A DNA stretch of 13,833 nucleotides from assembly GCA_025929745.1 (NCBI GenBank), contig JAICPQ010000037.1, positions 1 to 13,833 of the forward strand, in the 5' to 3' direction. The notes beneath the pieces are model-generated. The model worked only from the letters and a program-made list of their open reading frames with translations, was not told the DNA's origin and did no database searches. Positions 1 through 7,609 of the stretch are shown here, piece by piece. The translations under genes and the position numbers were made by a program. Within the stretch, counting starts at the first letter, position 1. Each line of letters begins with the position of its first letter. Source of the DNA: Burkholderiales bacterium (GTDB taxonomy: Bacteria; Pseudomonadota; Gammaproteobacteria; Burkholderiales; SG8-39).

Positions 1-624
1 CGCTGCGCCGCACAGCATCTCGTAGAGGATCACGACTAGCGAAAAGAGGTCCGAGCGGTGGTCGGCGCGCTTGCCGATCACCTGCTCCGGCGACATGTAT
101 TTCGGCGAGCCGAGCATCACGCCGGTCTGCGTGAGGTCCGCCGAAGCGCGCATGCGCGCGATGCCGAAGTCCGTGATCTTCACCGGACCGTCGGCCACCA
201 CCATGATGTTCGCCGGCTTGATGTCCCGGTGCACCACGCCCTGCTGGTGGGCATAAGCGAGGCCTTCGGCGACCTGCGCGGCGATCGAGACCGCCTGCGG
301 CACGCCCATCGCCTGGCCTTCGACCAGGAGGTTGCGCAGCTCGACGCCCTGGATGTATTCCATGGCCATGTACACGACGTCGCCCGCCTTGCCGGCGTCA
401 TACACGGTGACGATGTTCGGATGGTTGAGCGCGCCGGCGGCGCGCGCTTCGTGATAGAAGCGCGCCTCGTACTTGTCGGCGTGATCCTTCTCCATCGCCA
501 TGTTTACCGTCTTCACGGCGACGGTGCGCTGCAGGACCGAGTCGGTCGCCTTGAACACTACCCCCATGGCGCCGCGCCCGATTTCCGATTCAATGACGTA
601 ACGCCCGAGCTGCGGTTGCTCCAT
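1..624 (-). CDS. Ser/Thr protein kinase, N-terminal 208 residues (runs off left edge)
   Basis: Hanks-type Ser/Thr kinase catalytic domain, likely cytosolic, that phosphorylates proteins on Ser/Thr. In order one sees the glycine loop GRGAMGVV near residue 17, the ATP-binding Lys38 in VAVK, the alpha-C Glu59, the catalytic loop HRDIKPAN with Asp134, the metal-binding DFG at 152–154 with Asp152, and the SPE motif at 178–180. All key residues are present, so an active kinase is expected. The ATG at 624 gives a start nine residues before the usual kinase beta-1 strand, but no clear Shine-Dalgarno precedes it. It lies 27 bp after the lipoprotein gene on the same strand and is probably translated from the same mRNA as that gene and the cyclase gene. 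The C-terminal part (membrane helix or sensor domain, if any) lies outside the window, so the substrate and signal are unknown. Confidence 0.93.
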   Translation of the reverse strand, partial: MEQPQLGRYVIESEIGRGAMGVVFKATDSVLQRTVAVKTVNMAMEKDHADKYEARFYHEARAAGALNHPNIVTVYDAGKAGDVVYMAMEYIQGVELRNLLVEGQAMGVPQAVSIAAQVAEGLAYAHQQGVVHRDIKPANIMVVADGPVKITDFGIARMRASADLTQTGVMLGSPKYMSPEQVIGKRADHRSDLFSLVVILYEMLCGAA

Positions 625-651
625 GCCGAGAGCTTAACCGACGCCTGCGGA

Positions 652-1287
652 CTACCGGGCGGGCTTGAGCGACCGGAACATCGGCCCCCAGACCGGATGT
701 CCGGCTTCGGCCGCGTCGAGCTCGAGCGCGGGATCGATCGCGAGCGCCTTGCGGAATTCGTCGCGGCATTGCCCGACTCGGTTCGCGGAGCAATGAATGA
801 ACGCGAGGTGCTTGTGCGCGTTCACGCGCTGCTTCTCGGGTACGCCGAGCTCGATCGCGCCCTGCAGGCTCTTCGCCGATTCCTCGTAGTCGCCGGTTTC
901 GTATTGCTTCAGCCCGGCGCTGAGCGCACCCGGACCGCTCATGGAGCGGAAGATCGGCCCCCAGACCGGATGTCCGGCCTCGGCCGCTTCGAGCTGCATG
1001 CCCGGGTGTGCGGCGAGCGCCTTGCGGAACTCCTCGCGGCATTTCGCTTCGCGCCCGGCGCTGCAGTGGATGAAGGCGAGATGGCGATGGGCGAGGGCGC
1101 GGTCCTCCGCGCCGAGCCCCATCTTGATCGACGTGCTCAGCGCTGTCGCGGCGGCCTTGTGGTCGCCGGCGTCGAAATTCCGCAAGCCTTCGGCGAGCGT
1201 GGCCTGCGCGCGTGCTTTCTGCGTGAGTTCCTGGAGCTGCGCGCAGCCCGCGACGATGAAAAAAAGCACGGCGGCCGCCAGTCGCAT
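652..1287 (-). CDS. Lipoprotein with two tandem TPR-like modules (TssQ-like)
   Basis: 211-residue predicted lipoprotein: a short hydrophobic signal ends in a VAGC lipobox, with Cys15 the acylated residue. The mature part is two copies of one helical module with a period of 91 residues. HLAFIHCSA occurs at 69–77 and 160–168, CREEFRKALA at 83–92 and CRDEFRKALA at 174–183, and AAEAGHPVWGP at 101–111 and 192–202. The first helices of each copy resemble TPR helices. Each copy holds a Cys pair eight residues apart (75/83, 166/174), which could form a disulfide in the periplasm. The start was chosen because the ATG at 1287 overlaps the cyclase stop by one base (TAATG) and begins the signal peptide; the longer upstream reading has no signal. 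From memory the module resembles the T6SS-associated TssQ lipoprotein family, but no T6SS gene is visible here, so the function is unknown. Confidence 0.85.
   Translation of the reverse strand: MRLAAAVLFFIVAGCAQLQELTQKARAQATLAEGLRNFDAGDHKAAATALSTSIKMGLGAEDRALAHRHLAFIHCSAGREAKCREEFRKALAAHPGMQLEAAEAGHPVWGPIFRSMSGPGALSAGLKQYETGDYEESAKSLQGAIELGVPEKQRVNAHKHLAFIHCSANRVGQCRDEFRKALAIDPALELDAAEAGHPVWGPMFRSLKPAR
674..993. repeat. Intragenic direct repeat, 273-bp period, in lipoprotein gene
   Basis: Bases 674–720 and 947–993 match at 44 of 47 positions and encode the C-terminal GHPVWGP-containing end of each protein module. The offset of 273 bp equals 91 codons. The nucleotide identity here is higher than the protein alignment elsewhere in the modules, which suggests a fairly recent duplication or gene conversion between copies. 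Confidence 0.85.
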
Positions 1288-2309
1288 TACCGGAACCGGT
1301 GCTGGATGCGGACCGCTTCGCCCGATTTCACGTCCACTTGCGCGACGTGTGCCGGAAACGTCGAATTGCGGATCTCGATCGTATGCGATCCGGCCGGCAG
1401 CTCCACAATACGTAGCGGTGGGCTGAGGCCGCGGCTTTTTCCGTCCACGACGACCTCGCCCCACGGCGCGACGGCGAGCTCGAGGCGACCCGGCGCCAGC
1501 GCCGGCTTCTTCGGCGCAGGCTGCTCGATCACCGCAGCTCCGCCGCCCGCCGCCGGCGCCGGGAGCGGCGACGGTAGCGTGGTTTCCGCCTGCGCGCGCG
1601 GTGGTTCAATGTCGGCGGTGCTTTCATCCGGCACGACCGCGAACGCCGCGCCGATGATCACGAGGAAAACGAGCGGCGCCATGACGAGCGCCGAGCGCTG
1701 CAAGCCGAACGGGCCAATGCCGGTGAGCCAGCCGGCGGCGCCGGGCGCGCTTTCGGTGCGGGCCCCGACCTCGTCTGCGCGCCGCGGCGCCGGCGTGGCG
1801 CCGACCACGGCGTACACCTCGTGCGCGCGCACGTGCTTGTGGGTGCGCGAGCCTTCGTGGCGGAAAAGCGCGACGTAGTCGCGCGAGAGGCAGGAAACCA
1901 CCTCGTAGAACGAGCGCGAGACGAGGAGCTGCCCGGGCCGCGCGAAGCTCATGACGCGCTGCGCGACGTTGATGCCGTCGCCGATGATGTTCATCTGGCC
2001 GTTCAGGTCCTTCACCAGGCGCACCGGCCCGAGGTTGACACCGAGGCGCGTCGGCACGGTAGCCGAAAGGTCGCGCATCGCCATGGAAGCGAACAGGGCG
2101 TCTTCCGGGTCGCCCATGAAGGTGATCGCCGCGCCGTCCCCGGTATCGAGAATGATGCGATCGCGCGGCGCGACGCGCTTGAGCGCCACGGCGAGCGCCT
2201 GGTTGAACGCCTGCTTGAGCTGCAGCTGCTCGGCGACCGGCTTCTGCGAGTAGTCGGCGATGTCCAGGAATAGGACGCTGCAGACTAAAGTTCGGCCTGC
2301 GCTCTCCAA
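1287..2309 (-). CDS. Class III adenylate/guanylate cyclase with TM helix and PEGA domain
   Basis: 340-residue protein. Residues 8–170 form a class III nucleotidyl cyclase homology domain. Metal-binding aspartates are Asp16 (VLFLDIADY) and Asp58 (DTGDG), and the transition-state residues Asn114 and Arg118 sit in INVAQR. Residues 206–226 form one hydrophobic membrane helix. A Pro/Ala-rich linker follows, then a PEGA-type beta domain at 275–340 (ELPAGSHTIEI). The cyclase would face the cytosol and the PEGA domain the periplasm. Positions that select the purine base in classic cyclases (Lys and Asp) appear to be Leu54 and Asn107, so the product (cAMP, cGMP or other) is uncertain. The start is TTG at 2309, supported by GGGGGAGG ending seven bases upstream. 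It lies 47 bp after metG and overlaps the lipoprotein start by one base. The cyclase assignment is firm; activity is not shown. Confidence 0.9.
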   Translation of the reverse strand: MESAGRTLVCSVLFLDIADYSQKPVAEQLQLKQAFNQALAVALKRVAPRDRIILDTGDGAAITFMGDPEDALFASMAMRDLSATVPTRLGVNLGPVRLVKDLNGQMNIIGDGINVAQRVMSFARPGQLLVSRSFYEVVSCLSRDYVALFRHEGSRTHKHVRAHEVYAVVGATPAPRRADEVGARTESAPGAAGWLTGIGPFGLQRSALVMAPLVFLVIIGAAFAVVPDESTADIEPPRAQAETTLPSPLPAPAAGGGAAVIEQPAPKKPALAPGRLELAVAPWGEVVVDGKSRGLSPPLRIVELPAGSHTIEIRNSTFPAHVAQVDVKSGEAVRIQHRFR

Positions 2310-2313
2310 ACTG

Positions 2314-2321
2314 AACCTCCC
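2314..2321 (-). promoter_or_regulatory. Strong Shine-Dalgarno for TTG-started cyclase gene
   Basis: On the minus strand GGGGGAGG stands just before TTCAG and the TTG start at 2309. It decides the start, since no ATG in this frame occurs near the beginning of the cyclase domain. Confidence 0.7.
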
Positions 2322-2356
2322 CCAACGCGCGGCCCTAAAGCCACGACGTTCTCATC

Positions 2357-4360
2357 TTACTTTACGCGCATACCCGGCCGGGCTCCGGCGTCGGGGGAAA
2401 CGAGAAAAATTCCCGGGCCGTCATCGCCGGACGCTGCGAGAACCATTCCTTCGGAGAGGCCAAATTTCATTTTGCGCGGGGCGAGATTCGCGACAAGAAC
2501 GGCCAGCCGCCCCTCGAGCTTGTCAGGCGTGTAGTCGGACTTGATGCCGGCGAAGACGGTTCGGGTGCCGCTGCCGACATCCAGCGTGAGCTTCACCAGC
2601 TTGTCCGCTCCGTCCACCTGCTCGGCGCGAACGATGCGCGCTACGCGCAGGTCGAGCTTGCTGAAGTCATCGATCGTGATCTGTTCGGTCACCGGTTGCT
2701 CCGCGCCTTGCTCGAAAAGCTTGTCGAGTTGGCCCTCTTCCACCCGGGTCATCAGGTGCTTGTAGGGTTGAATGGTGTGTCCAGACTCGAGCAGGGTCTC
2801 CGAATCGGCCCATGTGAGCGGCGCAATCCGCAGAAAAGCTTCCGCCTGGGCGGTTAACGCGGGCAGCACCGGCTTCAGATAAATCGTCAGCAAGCGAAAA
2901 AGATTAATCGCCACGGAGCAGACATGCTGCAGACGTTGATCGTTCGCCGGGTCCTTGGATAGCTCCCAGGGCTTTTGCTGATCGACAAACTGGTTGGCGT
3001 GATCGGCGAGCGCCATCACTTCGCGCAGCGCCCGGCCGAACTCGCGGGCTTCGTAGGCCTTGCCGATTTCGCCGGACGCTTCCTGGAACTTCGGCAACAG
3101 CGCGTCGCCGGGCGCCAATTTGATCTCGCCCTTGAATTTCCTCGTCAGGAAGATCGCGCAACGGCTGGCGATGTTGATGTACTTGCCGACCAGATCGCTG
3201 TTCACGCGGGTCGCGAAGTCGTCCGCGTTGAAGTCGATGTCCTCGACGTTGGCGTTCAGCTTCGCCGCGATGTAATAGCGCAGCCACTCCGGGTTCATGC
3301 CGAGCTTCAGGTAGCGCAGCGGGTCGATGCCGGTGCCGCGCGACTTGGACATCTTGTCGCCCGACACGGTGATGAAGCCATGCACGTAGACGTGGTCGGG
3401 CACCTTGTACGGCGCGCCGGCGAACTCGAGCATCGCCGGCCAGAACAGCGTATGGAAGTAGATGATTTCCTTGCCGATGAAGTGGACCTGCTCGCATTCG
3501 GCGAGCAGCCGCTCGAAGTCGAGCTTGCGCTTGGCGCAGTAATTCTTGAGGCTCGCCAGGTAGCCGATCGGCGCGTCCAGCCAGACGTACAGGTACTTCT
3601 CTTCCCCGATGTCCGGGATGCGAATGCCGAAGTACGGCGGGTCGCGTGAGATATCCCAGTCGGCGAGGGCTTTGTCTCCGCTGCCCTCGAGCCACTCCTT
3701 CGCCTTGTTCACGACCTGCGGCTGCAGCCGTCCGGGCGTCTCGAGCCAGTCGCGGATGAAGGCCTTGCACTTCGGATCGGATAGCTTGAAGAAATGGTGC
3801 TGCGAGCTTTTCAGCACCGGTCTTGCGCCTGAAAGCGCGGAATACGGGTTGCGCAGCTCGGTCGCCGCGTAGGCGGTGCTGCAGTTCTCGCACGCGTCGC
3901 CGTACTGGTCCTTTGCTCCGCAGTTCGGGCATTCGCCCTTGATGTAGCGGTCGGCGAGGAACATGCCCTTCACCGGATCGAAGAATTGCTCGATCGGCTT
4001 CGTGTAGACCAGGCCGGCGGCCTTCAGCCGCCGATAGATGTCCTGCGAAAGGTCGCTGTTTTCCTTCGAATGGGTCGTATGCCAGTTGTCATGGCTGATG
4101 TGAAAACCGGCAAGGTAGGGGCCGCGGCTCTTCTCGATCTCGGCGATGAACTGCTCCGGCGTCTTGCCGGCTTTTTCCGCGGCCAGCATGATCGGCGCAC
4201 CATGTGAATCGTCCGCGCCCATGAAATGCACCTCGTGCCCTTGCATCCGCTGGAAGCGCACCCAGATGTCCGCCTGGATGTACTCCATGATGTGGCCGAT
4301 GTGGAACGGCCCGTTGGCGTACGGGAGGGCGGTGGTGACGAAGAGCTTGCGGCGCGCCAT
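2357..4360 (-). CDS. metG: Methionyl-tRNA synthetase
   Basis: Cytosolic class I aminoacyl-tRNA synthetase that charges tRNA-Met with methionine using ATP. The 667-residue length fits the long dimeric bacterial form. The HIGH motif is at 20–23 and KMSKS at 336–340. The inserted knuckle has Cys144, Cys147, Cys157 and Cys160 in a CPNC…CENC pattern that binds one zinc. The anticodon-binding helical domain follows to about 540, and residues 562–667 form the C-terminal tRNA-binding OB-fold (EMAPII/Trbp111 type; DLRVARIV, NLAPRKMKFGLSEGM). The ATG at 4360 gives the normal N-terminus (KLFVTTALPYANG). The base sequence before it is CTTTCCCCTCGC, with no Shine-Dalgarno site. It is divergent from apbC and upstream of the cyclase gene on the same strand. 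Confidence 0.98.
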   Translation of the reverse strand: MARRKLFVTTALPYANGPFHIGHIMEYIQADIWVRFQRMQGHEVHFMGADDSHGAPIMLAAEKAGKTPEQFIAEIEKSRGPYLAGFHISHDNWHTTHSKENSDLSQDIYRRLKAAGLVYTKPIEQFFDPVKGMFLADRYIKGECPNCGAKDQYGDACENCSTAYAATELRNPYSALSGARPVLKSSQHHFFKLSDPKCKAFIRDWLETPGRLQPQVVNKAKEWLEGSGDKALADWDISRDPPYFGIRIPDIGEEKYLYVWLDAPIGYLASLKNYCAKRKLDFERLLAECEQVHFIGKEIIYFHTLFWPAMLEFAGAPYKVPDHVYVHGFITVSGDKMSKSRGTGIDPLRYLKLGMNPEWLRYYIAAKLNANVEDIDFNADDFATRVNSDLVGKYINIASRCAIFLTRKFKGEIKLAPGDALLPKFQEASGEIGKAYEAREFGRALREVMALADHANQFVDQQKPWELSKDPANDQRLQHVCSVAINLFRLLTIYLKPVLPALTAQAEAFLRIAPLTWADSETLLESGHTIQPYKHLMTRVEEGQLDKLFEQGAEQPVTEQITIDDFSKLDLRVARIVRAEQVDGADKLVKLTLDVGSGTRTVFAGIKSDYTPDKLEGRLAVLVANLAPRKMKFGLSEGMVLAASGDDGPGIFLVSPDAGARPGMRVK

Positions 4361-4362
4361 GC

Positions 4363-4418
4363 GAGGGGAAAGGGCGAAATTCTAGCGGTGAACAGGTAAA
4401 CTTAGCCGCTTTCCCCTC
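4363..4418. promoter_or_regulatory. Divergent metG/apbC control region with CTTTCCCCTC inverted repeat
   Basis: The 62-bp gap holds a perfect 10-bp inverted repeat: GAGGGGAAAG at 4363–4372 and CTTTCCCCTC at 4409–4418. Read toward each gene, both arms give CTTTCCCCTC, two bases before the metG ATG and four before the apbC ATG. A -10-like hexamer lies exactly six bases before each arm (TAGAAT on minus at 4384–4379; TAAACT on plus at 4397–4402). No convincing -35 boxes are seen. The -10 assignments are inference. Confidence 0.4.
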
Positions 4419-4422
4419 AGTC

Positions 4423-5508
4423 ATGCCGATCACAGAATCCCAAGTTCAGACCGCCCTGCGCGGCCTCGTCGATCCCAACACGGGCAAGGACTTCGTGACC
4501 GGCCGCGCGCTGCGTAATGTGAAGGTTTCAGGCGAAGAGGTCGCGCTCGAGGTCGAGCTTGGTTATCCGGGCAAGAGCCAGCACGAGCCGATCCGCCGCC
4601 AGGTGGTGCAGGCGCTGAAGGCTGCCGGCGCGACCAATGTGTCGGTGAAGGTCTCGTCGAAGGTCGTATCGCACGCCGTGCAGCGCGGCGTGAAGCTCGT
4701 TCCGGGGATCAAGAACATCATCGCGGTCGCATCGGGCAAGGGCGGCGTCGGCAAATCGACGACCGCGGTCAACCTCGCGCTTGCGCTTGCCGCTGAGGGC
4801 GCGGCCGTGGGCGTACTCGACGCGGATATCTACGGCCCCTCGCAGCCGATGATGCTCGGCATTGCCGGGCGTCCCGAATCAAAGGATGGAAAGCACCTCG
4901 AGCCGATGGAGGGCCACGGGCTGCAGGCGATTTCCATCGGCTTCCTGATCGACGTCGATACGCCGATGGTGTGGCGCGGGCCGATGGTGACGCAGGCGCT
5001 CGAGCAGCTCCTGAAGGACACGAACTGGCGCGACCTCGATTATCTGGTGGTCGATCTCCCGCCTGGCACCGGCGACATCCAGCTCACGCTCGCACAGAAG
5101 GTCCCGGTGACCGGCGCCGTCATTGTCACCACGCCGCAGGACATCGCGCTCATCGACGCGCGCAAGGGACTCAAGATGTTCGAGAAGGTCGGCATCCCGA
5201 TCCTCGGCATCGTCGAGAACATGTCGTTCCACCTTTGCCCGCAGTGCGGGCACGAGAGCCACATCTTCGGCGCTGGCGGCGCCGAGAAGATGTCGCGCGA
5301 CTACGGCACCGAGCTCCTCGGCCAGCTGCCGCTCGATGAGTCGATCCGCAGCCAGGCCGACTCAGGGCGGCCGACCGTGGTGTCCGACCCCGACGGCAAG
5401 GTCGCCGAAATTTACAAGCGGATCGGCCGGCGTTGCGCGGTCAAGATCGCCGAGCTCCAGCGTGACATGACCTCCAAGTTCCCGAACATCGTCGTCCAGA
5501 ACACCTAA
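4423..5508 (+). CDS. apbC: Iron-sulfur cluster carrier protein ApbC (Mrp/NBP35 family)
   Basis: 361-residue cytosolic P-loop ATPase that carries and delivers Fe-S clusters to apoproteins. Residues 1–80 form an N-terminal DUF59/MIP18-like domain. The deviant Walker A GKGGVGKST is at 105–113, with the signature Lys106 as well as Lys111. DADIYGPSQP (133–142) and the switch DLPPGTGD (211–218) are typical of the family. The CPQC motif, Cys272 and Cys275, supplies the cluster ligands shared in the dimer. The ATG at 4423 is preceded by CTTTCCCCTC rather than a Shine-Dalgarno site. The next gene begins one codon after its stop in the same frame (TAA GAA GTG), so the two are probably co-translated. 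It is divergent from metG. Confidence 0.96.
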   Translation: MPITESQVQTALRGLVDPNTGKDFVTGRALRNVKVSGEEVALEVELGYPGKSQHEPIRRQVVQALKAAGATNVSVKVSSKVVSHAVQRGVKLVPGIKNIIAVASGKGGVGKSTTAVNLALALAAEGAAVGVLDADIYGPSQPMMLGIAGRPESKDGKHLEPMEGHGLQAISIGFLIDVDTPMVWRGPMVTQALEQLLKDTNWRDLDYLVVDLPPGTGDIQLTLAQKVPVTGAVIVTTPQDIALIDARKGLKMFEKVGIPILGIVENMSFHLCPQCGHESHIFGAGGAEKMSRDYGTELLGQLPLDESIRSQADSGRPTVVSDPDGKVAEIYKRIGRRCAVKIAELQRDMTSKFPNIVVQNT

Positions 5509-5511
5509 GAA

Positions 5512-6615
5512 GTGGACAGTGCCGTAGATCTCAACGCGCGGTTCTCGCGCGATTATGCTGACGCGCGCACCAAGTTTCTCTCCGCAATCCGGCTTTTGGG
5601 CGGCCGTCAGCGTGCCTACGTGAATCCCCACCGCGGCCCCGGTGGCGAGGAGCTCGCCACGGATACCGCGTGGCTGGGGCCGGAGCAGGCGCATAACGTG
5701 GTTGTGCTGGTTTGCGCCACGCATGGGGTCGAGGGATTCTGCGGTTCCGGGGCGCAGATCGACTGGCTGCTCGGTCCGGGGCTGAGCGAATTCGGTCGCG
5801 ACACGGCGCTACTCGCGGTGCACGCGATCAATCCGCACGGTTTCGCCTGGCTGCGCCGCGTCACCGAGGAGGGTTGCGACCTCAACCGCAACTTCGTCGA
5901 TTTCGGCGCCGCGCTGCCGGCGAACCCGGGGTACGACGAGCTCGCCGAAGCGCTGCTGCCGGCGGAGCTTTCCGGACCAGTCTACGAGGCGGCCGAGGAA
6001 AAGATACGCGACTTCCGGGCAAGGCGCGGCCAGAAGGCTTGGGAGGAGGCGCGTTCTGGCGGCCAATGGAAGCACAAGTACGGCTTCTTCTACGGCGGAG
6101 CCGCGCCGACCTGGTCGAGGCGCACGCTCGAGACGATCATCGCCGAAGAGCATTTGCCCGCACGGCGCTGCGTCGCTGTGATCGACTATCACACCGGGCT
6201 CGGGCCGCACGGCTACGGCGAGCCGATCTGCGGGCACGAGCCGGGCACCCCCAACCTCGAGGTCGCGCGGCGCTGGTATGGCGATGCTTTGACCGTGCCG
6301 TCGCTGGGCACCTCATCGTCGGTGGTCAAGCAGGGGCTCGCGGAGCATGCATGGCGGCGATTCCTCGGAGAGAAGCTTGTCTATGTCGCGCTCGAGTTCG
6401 GCACCTATCCGCCCGACGCGGTACGCCGCGCGATGCAGGAGGACCACTGGCACCACCGGCGTGGTGAGGTCGACTGGCGTGCTCCGGAAATCCAGCGCGC
6501 CAAGCAGGCGCTCAAACGGCACTACTACCCGGGAACGCGCGACTGGCAAGAGATGGTTCTCTTCCGCAGCCGTCAGATCATCCGGCAGGCAATCGCCGGA
6601 CTTGCCGTGCTCTAG
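5512..6615 (+). CDS. DUF2817 / M14-like zinc peptidase family protein
   Basis: 367-residue protein of the DUF2817 group, related to M14 zinc carboxypeptidases. Candidate zinc ligands are His71 and Glu74 in THGVEGFCGSG and His227 in DYHTGLGPHG. Glu295 in LEFGTYP is the expected catalytic glutamate. INPHGF (106–111) and DLNRNF (123–128) are further family signatures. No signal peptide is seen, so it is probably cytosolic; the substrate is unknown. The GTG at 5512 is the only plausible start, three bases after the apbC stop and in the same frame. No Shine-Dalgarno site is visible, which fits reinitiation after apbC. The gene ends one base before the convergent peroxidase gene, leaving no room for a separate terminator. 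The family call is good and the enzymatic function is inferred. Confidence 0.88.
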   Translation: MDSAVDLNARFSRDYADARTKFLSAIRLLGGRQRAYVNPHRGPGGEELATDTAWLGPEQAHNVVVLVCATHGVEGFCGSGAQIDWLLGPGLSEFGRDTALLAVHAINPHGFAWLRRVTEEGCDLNRNFVDFGAALPANPGYDELAEALLPAELSGPVYEAAEEKIRDFRARRGQKAWEEARSGGQWKHKYGFFYGGAAPTWSRRTLETIIAEEHLPARRCVAVIDYHTGLGPHGYGEPICGHEPGTPNLEVARRWYGDALTVPSLGTSSSVVKQGLAEHAWRRFLGEKLVYVALEFGTYPPDAVRRAMQEDHWHHRRGEVDWRAPEIQRAKQALKRHYYPGTRDWQEMVLFRSRQIIRQAIAGLAVL

Positions 6616-6616
6616 C

Positions 6617-7609
6617 CTACTCGCAGCGCGCGTGGTCCTCCGGGCGCCAGGGATTGCTGAGCGTGCTGACGGACTCCAGGAACACGACCAGGTCGGTCTG
6701 CTGAGCGGCGCTCAATTTGAGGGGCCTCACCTCGGTGGAACCGACTTCGGAATAGTGCCGCACCACCTCGGGAAGCGTCTCGAGCTCGCCGTGGTGGCCG
6801 TAAGGTGCGGTGAGCATGAGGTGGCGCAACGTCGGCACCTTGAACTTGCCGCCGCGCCCGGGATCCGGGCGTCCCACTTTCGAGAAACCGTTGTCGTGAA
6901 ACCCCCCGTCGGAGAAGTTGGGCCCGCTGTGGCAGCTCGCGCAGTTCGCGAGAAAGGTTCTTAGACCACGCCGCGCAGCGTCCGGATAGGTGCTCGGCTC
7001 GCCGCGCGCGAGCGCGTTGCGAAAGCGGTCGAATGGCGTCGGCGGGGTCTCGAAAGTCTCCTGGAAAGCGGCGAGCGCCTTCGCCACGTTTCTCAGAACG
7101 ACCTCATCGTCGGCCGACGGCGCCGCGCCGAACGTCTTGCGGTAGCGGCAGGCGAGCTGATCGTCGCCGCGCACGACAGCGGCGATGTGGCGCGCGCTCG
7201 AGCCGAGCTCCCGCGCGTCGAGCATGGGCCGGATGCTTTGTTCCCACAGCGTGTCCGAGGCTCCGGCCCAGCCGAAGTGGCGCGAGAGTCGCACGTTCAT
7301 GAGGGTGGGCGTGTTGCGCTCGACCTCGGCCGCCGCGAAGCCGCGCGTGCGGTTGTCCGTCCAGTTGCGCTCCGGAACGTGGCAGGTCCCGCAGGAGAAG
7401 CGGCCGTCGCCGGAAAGGCGCGTGTCGAAGAACACGCGCTGGCCGAGCTCGATTGCCGCGCGCTGGCCCGAAGCAACGTTGGTCGCATCGGTCGTCGCCG
7501 GAACCGGCCACGGACCGTGGGCGAGGATGGCGCGCTTTTCTTCATCGCTAAAGGCCGTCGGCTCGGCCGCCGCCGCGGCGCCTACGAACAGCACGAAAAG
7601 AAATCTCAA
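6617..7609 (-). CDS. Di-haem cytochrome c peroxidase / MauG-family protein
   Basis: 330-residue exported di-haem protein. Residues 1–15 form a signal peptide ending AAAAA. Two haem c sites are present: CGTCH (Cys73, Cys76, His77) and CASCH (Cys223, Cys226, His227). RNWTDN (Trp83 between the haems) and RNTPTLMN (98–105) are typical of the bacterial cytochrome c peroxidase/MauG superfamily, as is APYGHHGELETLPEVV near 268. It would reduce peroxide or oxidise a periplasmic partner; sequence alone does not separate peroxidase from MauG-type chemistry. The start is TTG at 7609, overlapping the dioxygenase stop (TTGA), with GGGGAGG about eight bases upstream. The pair is therefore translationally coupled, and the peroxidase may act on a product or partner of the dioxygenase pathway, which is inference. 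Its 3' end abuts the convergent peptidase gene. Confidence 0.93.
   Translation of the reverse strand: MRFLFVLFVGAAAAAEPTAFSDEEKRAILAHGPWPVPATTDATNVASGQRAAIELGQRVFFDTRLSGDGRFSCGTCHVPERNWTDNRTRGFAAAEVERNTPTLMNVRLSRHFGWAGASDTLWEQSIRPMLDARELGSSARHIAAVVRGDDQLACRYRKTFGAAPSADDEVVLRNVAKALAAFQETFETPPTPFDRFRNALARGEPSTYPDAARRGLRTFLANCASCHSGPNFSDGGFHDNGFSKVGRPDPGRGGKFKVPTLRHLMLTAPYGHHGELETLPEVVRHYSEVGSTEVRPLKLSAAQQTDLVVFLESVSTLSNPWRPEDHARCE

Noticed and set aside
652..1287. Evidence for a type VI secretion cluster
   Set aside because: Only the lipoprotein resembles a T6SS-linked family from memory. No Tss structural gene is in the window and the flank on the other side is metG/apbC, so no T6SS call is made.
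58..1878. 606-residue plus-strand open frame
   Set aside because: It is antisense to the kinase, lipoprotein and cyclase genes. Composition (Arg/Ala/Gly-rich, no domain) is what high-GC codon bias gives on the opposite strand.
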